From Hymenopus coronatus (Eukaryota; Arthropoda; Insecta; Mantodea; Hymenopodidae): a DNA stretch of 64,000 bases. Within the stretch, counting starts at the first letter, position 1; each line of letters starts with the position of its first letter. Below the pieces are notes generated by a model, which worked only from the letters and a program-made list of their open reading frames with translations, was not told where the DNA came from and did not search any database. Made by a program: the position numbers and the translations under genes. Positions 58,408-64,000 of this stretch are shown one piece after another. The stretch covers positions 14,136,001 to 14,200,000 of the forward strand of contig CM060896.1 in assembly GCA_030762935.1 (NCBI GenBank), given 5' to 3'.

Positions 58408-60828
58408 ATCACATCATCTAAAGTGACTTTCAAATGGGATGAGGTTTGTCCTTGAGCGCCACCTGGCTGGCAGCCAATCATAGTGCTGCTGTGTTGACAT
58501 ATTGCATTCCCACTAAACTGGGGAGTAATGCACTAAGTGATTCCGTCTCTCATAAATACTACCAAATACATTATAATAGCTAGCCCCTGTTTCATTTTTC
58601 AGTGATTGGAAATAATGCAGATATTGGTGTCCCTGAAAATTAAGCATACTAGTATGGTAAGGTCCTCCACGCCTATCTTCAACCTCATTGTTAAAATGTG
58701 TGTCTATACATGGCATAGAAGGAAATATAATGTGCTTCAACACATCCAGATGATTGCACTAACCTTTGTTTGAAATGTCTGCATTTTGTTATTCACATAT
58801 ACAAATTTTGTTTGCATGAATATGCCAATCTCCAGAGTCACTGCAATAACAATGTGTTATTCTGAATTAGGTTTATTTTAACCATAGCATATAAATAAAT
58901 ATAATGGGATAACACAATTCAGAGGCATAAATTACTGATTTGCAGAGCCACATTTTGAGGCCCTTAATAATCTGTCCAGAAAATACAAAATAAATATCTC
59001 ATTTAGAATAATTTATCTCAAAAAAGAAGATATTTCAATCACACTAGATATATTTTCCTCAGTTTAAAAACAAAACAAACAAATATTTGGTAAAAAGGCA
59101 CAAAACCCAGGGTTTTTTTTTTTCTCTCTCAACACAATGGAAGTTGAGCTTCATCACTCGCAGAAGCCTAGAATACTGCATTATTGTGCATTTCTTCCAC
59201 ATTTTAACATCTTTTTTAAAATAGCTTATATTAACTGACCTATTACTTTATAGTGATGTATGTTTAAGCAGTGCTTTTTCCAATTTGCACTGAAGGTTGC
59301 ATTAAAAACGAAAATGTAAAATATCTGTTAAACAGGCCCCATTTAACTCTTGCAGGTTGGTCCATATATGTTATTTTGTTTTTTCACTGACAACTTATCA
59401 CTACTCAGAATTAAATATGCATTAACTCTGTATATCAGAGTGAAATGCAAGCATAACACAATAATATTAAGCACTTCAAAAACCCATTTTGAAATGTTTC
59501 ATATGTTCAAAAGCCTTTACTGTGCTTTTCTAAGAAGAAATCAAGGTAATTATAGAGAACTTGTGCCCGTCTAGAAATTAAACAAATTGTAGTTTGACTG
59601 TAAGTTTGGTTTATACTTGTTACGTTTTCACCAATTTTTTTATCGGAAAAGCTCCGCAATTAAGTTAAACGCTAATTTATTACGTGCGCGTAGCGATCCT
59701 TTTCGTGAATATTTATGAAGTATGGTGCCTAGAAGGAGTAGAATATAAATAAAGAAGTCTTGTAGTACTTTTCCAATGTAAATATATAATAATACTACGC
59801 TAAAGTGCCTAAAACTTGAGTTTCATTGTCGGCGGCAGGCGAACAGTGTTGTGGTATACAACACCGGCATATGTCGCTAGACGCTGTGTTGATGTATGAC
59901 ATGTATGTTCCACGCAGGTACAGCTGTTCAGTGAATTTTATTATGCAGAACTTCGGCCGCTCTAAAATCGAATGAAACTAAGTGCGATTGATTGACTTTG
60001 TATTTATGATGCCAATTTCAAAGCCTGTGGATTTCAAATTTAGCGCGAGGTTAGGTTCCAATCCGTTTAGGTTAGTGTGTATATAAATCTATGTTTCTAA
60101 TTTTATATCGTGGTAGTACCTCATCGATATTTCCAACAACTCCTAACATTGCAATGGATACAACATTAGTTTTTTAAACCATCTCCCCACCCATAATCCC
60201 TCTCTAACCGCACCAGTCCCGTTAGAGTGCAAAACTAGCATAAGTCGCAGCGGAGAGAGTTAGCGGCCCAACTTGTAAATAATTACTGAAATCAATGCAA
60301 ATGTTAATATATGATGGAACTGTAAGAATACAAACTTTAGGGCTGCTGAATGGAATGTTAATCTTATACACTGCACACTCAATAAAATTTAAGTTTCTAA
60401 AAGTCAAGGTTTTAAGAAAGCACAAGTTTCTAGAAGCACCAAATAGTAAAAACATGGGGATTGCAGCACATATTGTAGACTGCATTAACATTTTTTCTTG
60501 CCATTCATTTCATGAGAGTCATAAAATCTTCTGTTATATTAACTGACCTACCCTTCAGCAAGGATCTTCTGTCAAATGAGAGATGATGGGAGTCAACAGT
60601 TTACATTTGAAATGAGGTTGCTACTAGCCCAACTTCATGAATAAAAATTAAGTGCTTTATTACCTAGATGACATGAATTCTATGAGCTTCCATACTTTCA
60701 CATTCCACATGGCAATCTACTTTTTCAATATAAACTCTTAAAAGAAATTGTGCTGTTATCCCTACTTATTTTACTTTATTGGGTGAATGGTTTATTGTTT
60801 ATAAAACTAATGGTGATGATATGTGTAA
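58408..60828. other. Non-coding stretch, no gene recognised, copy 2
   Basis: Counterpart of 20946-23364 with sparse substitutions and no new features. Confidence 0.4.
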
Positions 60829-60841
60829 CTATTTAAATATA

Positions 60842-61166
60842 ACTCCATGGCACGACAGCTCACGGGGAACCTTGGCCTACCGCCCGGCCGCTGCGTCCCC
60901 CTTCTCGGTCCAGTACAGACGTCATGGAGGGGAGACGTGGTCAGCGCCTCGAGCCCCCCGGCCGGTTAATGCGGTCCTCATGACCTGGAGCCGCTACTTC
61001 TCCATCAAGTAGCTCCTCAATTGGCCCCCCAGGGACCTTACGAGGCTGAGTGCACCCCGGGCCAGGTCTCTCAGCGGGGGAAAAATCCCCACGCCGGTAC
61101 TGGGAATCGAACCTAGGTCTCCCGCTTGGTAAGCAGCTGCGCTACCACCGCGCTAAGGAGACGACC
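60842..61166 (-). mobile_element. GC-rich tRNA-derived SINE with 13-bp TSDs, copy 2
   Basis: Counterpart of 23378-23703; the direct repeats CTATTTAAATATA at 60829-60841 and 61167-61179 are intact. It has two substitutions around the B box. Confidence 0.9.
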
Positions 61167-61197
61167 CTATTTAAATATAGCAATCACAAATTTTATT

Positions 61198-61430
61198 GCC
61201 CGCCTGGGTAGTGTGGTGGTAGCGTGTCTGCCTTACATTTAAAAGGTCGTGAGTTCAAACTCACTTAGGGTGAGTTACCCGGATAAGGCTTTTTCGGGGT
61301 TTTCCCTTATCCTGAGAAGACGAAAGTCGAGTAACTTTAAGCTCCGTGGACCCTGAGATCATTTGAGCATCATTTCACCAATTTCATTCATCGTCTGATA
61401 TGACCAACGTTAAACTACCAAAAAAAATAA
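61198..61430 (+). mobile_element. tRNA-derived SINE, copy 2
   Basis: Counterpart of 23733-23966, unchanged by eye. Confidence 0.85.
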
Positions 61431-61654
61431 GTTATCCTATAATTATGAATCAAATGGGTTGTAACAGCTCAACTACAGTATTATAGCTGTCCACTGTTTT
61501 AAAATATGTAAGTGCAAGCAGAAAGCTTGAAATACAAACTTCTTTGTTAACAGCACAGATACTTGCTAGGTTCTGAAACGACAAGATTTTGAGTTTAAAA
61601 CTATACATTTACAGCTTTCAAACAATGTGGTCAAGTGTATCTATGCATAGGGGG

Positions 61655-62115
61655 ATATAATTTGGAGATACTCTGAAGCCTCTAAAGGCTAAAATAGACT
61701 GTGAGACAGACAAAAACTTCTACACAAAAAAAGCAGATCTCATTAAAACACAATATGTCTTATACATATTTTTATAAGAGTTAACTGTTTCCAAGATATA
61801 CCTTGTTGTTTTTAATTTTAAACTAGGTACTTAAAACTCTCTCAAGCAGGTAATCAACTTTCATTTCATCTCTTGTTTTACAGCCCAGAATGCAAGAGAG
61901 AACTGAGTATAAACTGTTTCATATAGCAATAGCTTTTAAAAGATTTGACTCACTTTAGTCTGATTTATTTCCCTTTTACTTACAATTTACCAAATTAATA
62001 AGATCATTTCTATCATTGTTTATCTCGATTAGCATGGCATAAAAGAATAATATTTTGTAATGAAAGATTGTGGAACAGCTAAAGAAAGTCATGTGAATGG
62101 AACACACCAGATTTC
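61655..62115 (-). repeat. Family A half copy, copy 2
   Basis: Counterpart of 24191-24653; the decayed remnant at about 62183-62335 follows, as in copy 1. Confidence 0.7.
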
Positions 62116-62335
62116 TTTTACTACCACCTTGGTCATGCAAATGTGCAGAATTTCAACAACATAACATGGCATTCAGCTTGAGAAGATCTGTCTGTCACTT
62201 TAACTTTGTGTATTCATAAGAAAGCGTATAATAAAACAATTTTTCATAATGCTTATCTCAATAGGATAGAAGATGATTTTGTAAAAATAGTTGTTGCATA
62301 ATAGTAAAGAAAGTCATTTGAATTATCATCAGATT

Positions 62336-63290
62336 CTTTATAAATGTTTTCTAAAATATTACTATCTCAAGCAGTTGCAAACCATCATTCATAAAACAGA
62401 AGAAAAAAGAAAAATTATGCACCACAAACCCAAATAGTGTTTGAGATACTTGAATATTTTACAGCATGGTGCATCTTTAAGATAACTTTCCAATTGAAAC
62501 TAATAAAGTATCTGCTATGTGGAAAATTGCAGCCGTTTGATCCATTAAATATTTGAGTATAGCCAAAGTATGTGTTGGCTTGTAATGTTTGTTTTAGCTT
62601 AGAGGGAACCATAAAATGCAAATTACAACTTGTTCTCTCTCTTCCACTGTCAGTGTCACATTCCAAAATGACTATAGGCTGAAAACCTAATTTAATTTAT
62701 AAACTCTTCAGACTACCGAGGAGTAAAGTAATGTGAATCCAAAAGGTTTAAGCATAATTTGAATTATGCGCACGTACGAACCGGGTTTCTAAGCTTTGAC
62801 AGATTCTCTTGGTGGAAATCGGCTTCTCTCTAAAATACACCTTGGGTGTTCCGTGTATTCGTATTTTGATTACAAACAATTGTGTTAGAATTAGATTTCA
62901 TTCGGTAGCACCGAAAACATATAACTAATTTAAAAATTAACTTCAGAGCAAACATTATAAGCTATTACCGTTCATATTCTCCCCTGTAATGTGCGTCTAA
63001 CTGAAGGCTAAATAAATAATGTTATCTTCTGGCCTGTAAAGGTTAATTCAACCCACGCTTGAACTATAATAAAGCTTGCTCCTTGAATGTGACCTACATT
63101 GAAAGGAAAATGCATAAATTGGTATATTGATTCCGATTTTAAAATAAATCGCGACGTGTTTAAAGACATCATTTCCATTTATTTAGATCAGCTGACTGAC
63201 GTGTGTACTTCAAACCGCTAGACTAGATGGTAGCACCATCGCACGTCGGCAGCCGTTCCCATGTTAAACTCAGGTAGTTTCTTGTATTTA
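62336..63290. other. Non-coding stretch, no gene recognised, copy 2
   Basis: Counterpart of 24871-25827. Confidence 0.45.
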
Positions 63291-63599
63291 GTGATGGGCA
63301 GAATCGAATCCTTCATCCGAGAACAAGGTCCTGAATACTGTAATCACAATGATTATGAAATCAGCCACTTCATAAGCATCATGTAATTTAAATGATGGAT
63401 AAAAAAATATGACATGTTATTCTCAAAATGTTGAAGTTTCTATTCAAGATTGTTGTGGCTTAAGCGTTATGCACTTTCATTCATAACCGTTTCCTCCATT
63501 AAATTGAATACTAAAATATATTATTTATTTATTTATTTTTTGTACAGTTAACGATTTCTAAGATATTCCTTGCTATAGGTTTAAAATGTAACTAATAAA
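63291..63599 (+). repeat. Dispersed repeat family B, short copy, copy 2
   Basis: Counterpart of 25828-26132. Confidence 0.7.
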
Positions 63600-63887
63600 T
63601 ATATGCGTAAGCTTTCACGGCCGGTATCCATAGTTTTAAAGTTTAAAATTTTCAGGCTATTTTGCTGTGGTCTGTAGGTTAAAATATGTGTAGTTAAAAT
63701 ATTTCTACCTAACGTTTCGTCCCTGTCTGTGAGGGACATCTTCAGAGGCAATGTGCTCACGTCGCTAACTCGAAAAGAATAACAACCGTCAGGAGCAGGA
63801 ACTAGTCGCCCGAGTGTACTCGGGCGGGGGCAAATCACCACGGTACCTATGCGCTTTTCTCGCGGATTTACCCGTGTGATATAAAAG
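63600..63887 (-). repeat. Penelope-associated terminal-like sequence, copy 2
   Basis: Counterpart of 26133-26420; the hairpin block at 63713-63745 is identical. Confidence 0.45.
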
Positions 63888-63978
63888 ATGTAGTCTTGTG
63901 CAAGCTTTTATGTCTGTGTCGAAGTAATGTGGGCAGGGTATTTCCCTCTGTGCAGCCGGCGCGGGCTGGCTTACCTAT

Positions 63979-64000
63979 CTGAGTGGTCACCCACCCAGAG
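63979..64000 (-). repeat. 5S rRNA-like module, cut by window end
   Basis: Only the C-box side of the module seen at 26511-26566 is inside the window. Its presence shows that the second unit continues into the Jockey 3' region. Confidence 0.6.

Larger units (their letters stand above)
35144..64000 (+). repeat. 35-kb direct tandem duplication, copy 2 (cut by window end)
   Basis: This is the second unit of the tandem duplication; its last base matches 26533. The offset to copy 1 rises by about 2.3 kb near 47023-49414, where copy 2 keeps transposon sequence that copy 1 lacks. Other indels are mostly short. Several repeat insertions are shared at identical sites, so they predate the duplication or the split of the two haplotypes. 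Confidence 0.97.

Overview
The window looks like arthropod, most likely insect, nuclear DNA. It is AT-rich and almost entirely non-coding. It is packed with relics of Jockey-type LINEs, Penelope-like elements, mariner, tRNA-derived SINEs and DNA transposons, and has (CA)n, (ATT)n and (GAA)n microsatellites. I see no operons, bacterial genes, CRISPR arrays or viral genes. The species cannot be named from this sequence.

The dominant structure is a direct tandem duplication with a period of about 35.1 kb. Positions 1-26533 (copy 1) are repeated at 35144-64000 (copy 2) in the same order and orientation. The offset drifts from 35143 to 37467. Aligned stretches read by eye differ by roughly 0.3-1 percent plus small indels. 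The interval 26534-35143 is seen once because the window ends inside the second unit. This could be a recent segmental duplication, or two haplotypes laid end to end by an assembler.

Layout of one unit, in copy 1 coordinates: a quiet AT-rich stretch (1-2200); a SINE head and a hairpin (2227-2924); a local repeat family (3301-3866); copies of a 0.88-kb interspersed repeat, here called family A; a 5'-truncated Jockey-type LINE (6300-8390); a short TIR element (11643-12089); a mariner relic (14480-15190); a Penelope-like relic split by a family A insertion (15255-16985); a fragment of a DDE-like transposase gene between two family A copies (18490-19304); a LINE tail (20141-20945); two tRNA-SINEs (23378-23966); a Penelope-associated hairpin (26246-26278). 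In the part seen once: a nearly full-length Jockey ORF2 on the minus strand with two 5S-rRNA-like modules downstream (26511-29545), a Penelope-like element with an inverted 5' end (29583-30877), another family A copy, and a possible two-exon small gene (33244-34474).

The most notable difference between the two copies is a 2837-bp TIR transposon in copy 2 (46701-49537) that carries a decayed, intron-containing transposase-like gene. At the same site copy 1 has only 447 bp, with the same termini and a single internal deletion. This looks like an autonomous-type element and its MITE-like deletion derivative at paralogous or allelic positions. The proteins present serve transposons, not a shared cellular pathway. 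The small gene at 33244-34474 is the only candidate for host coding sequence, and it is tentative.
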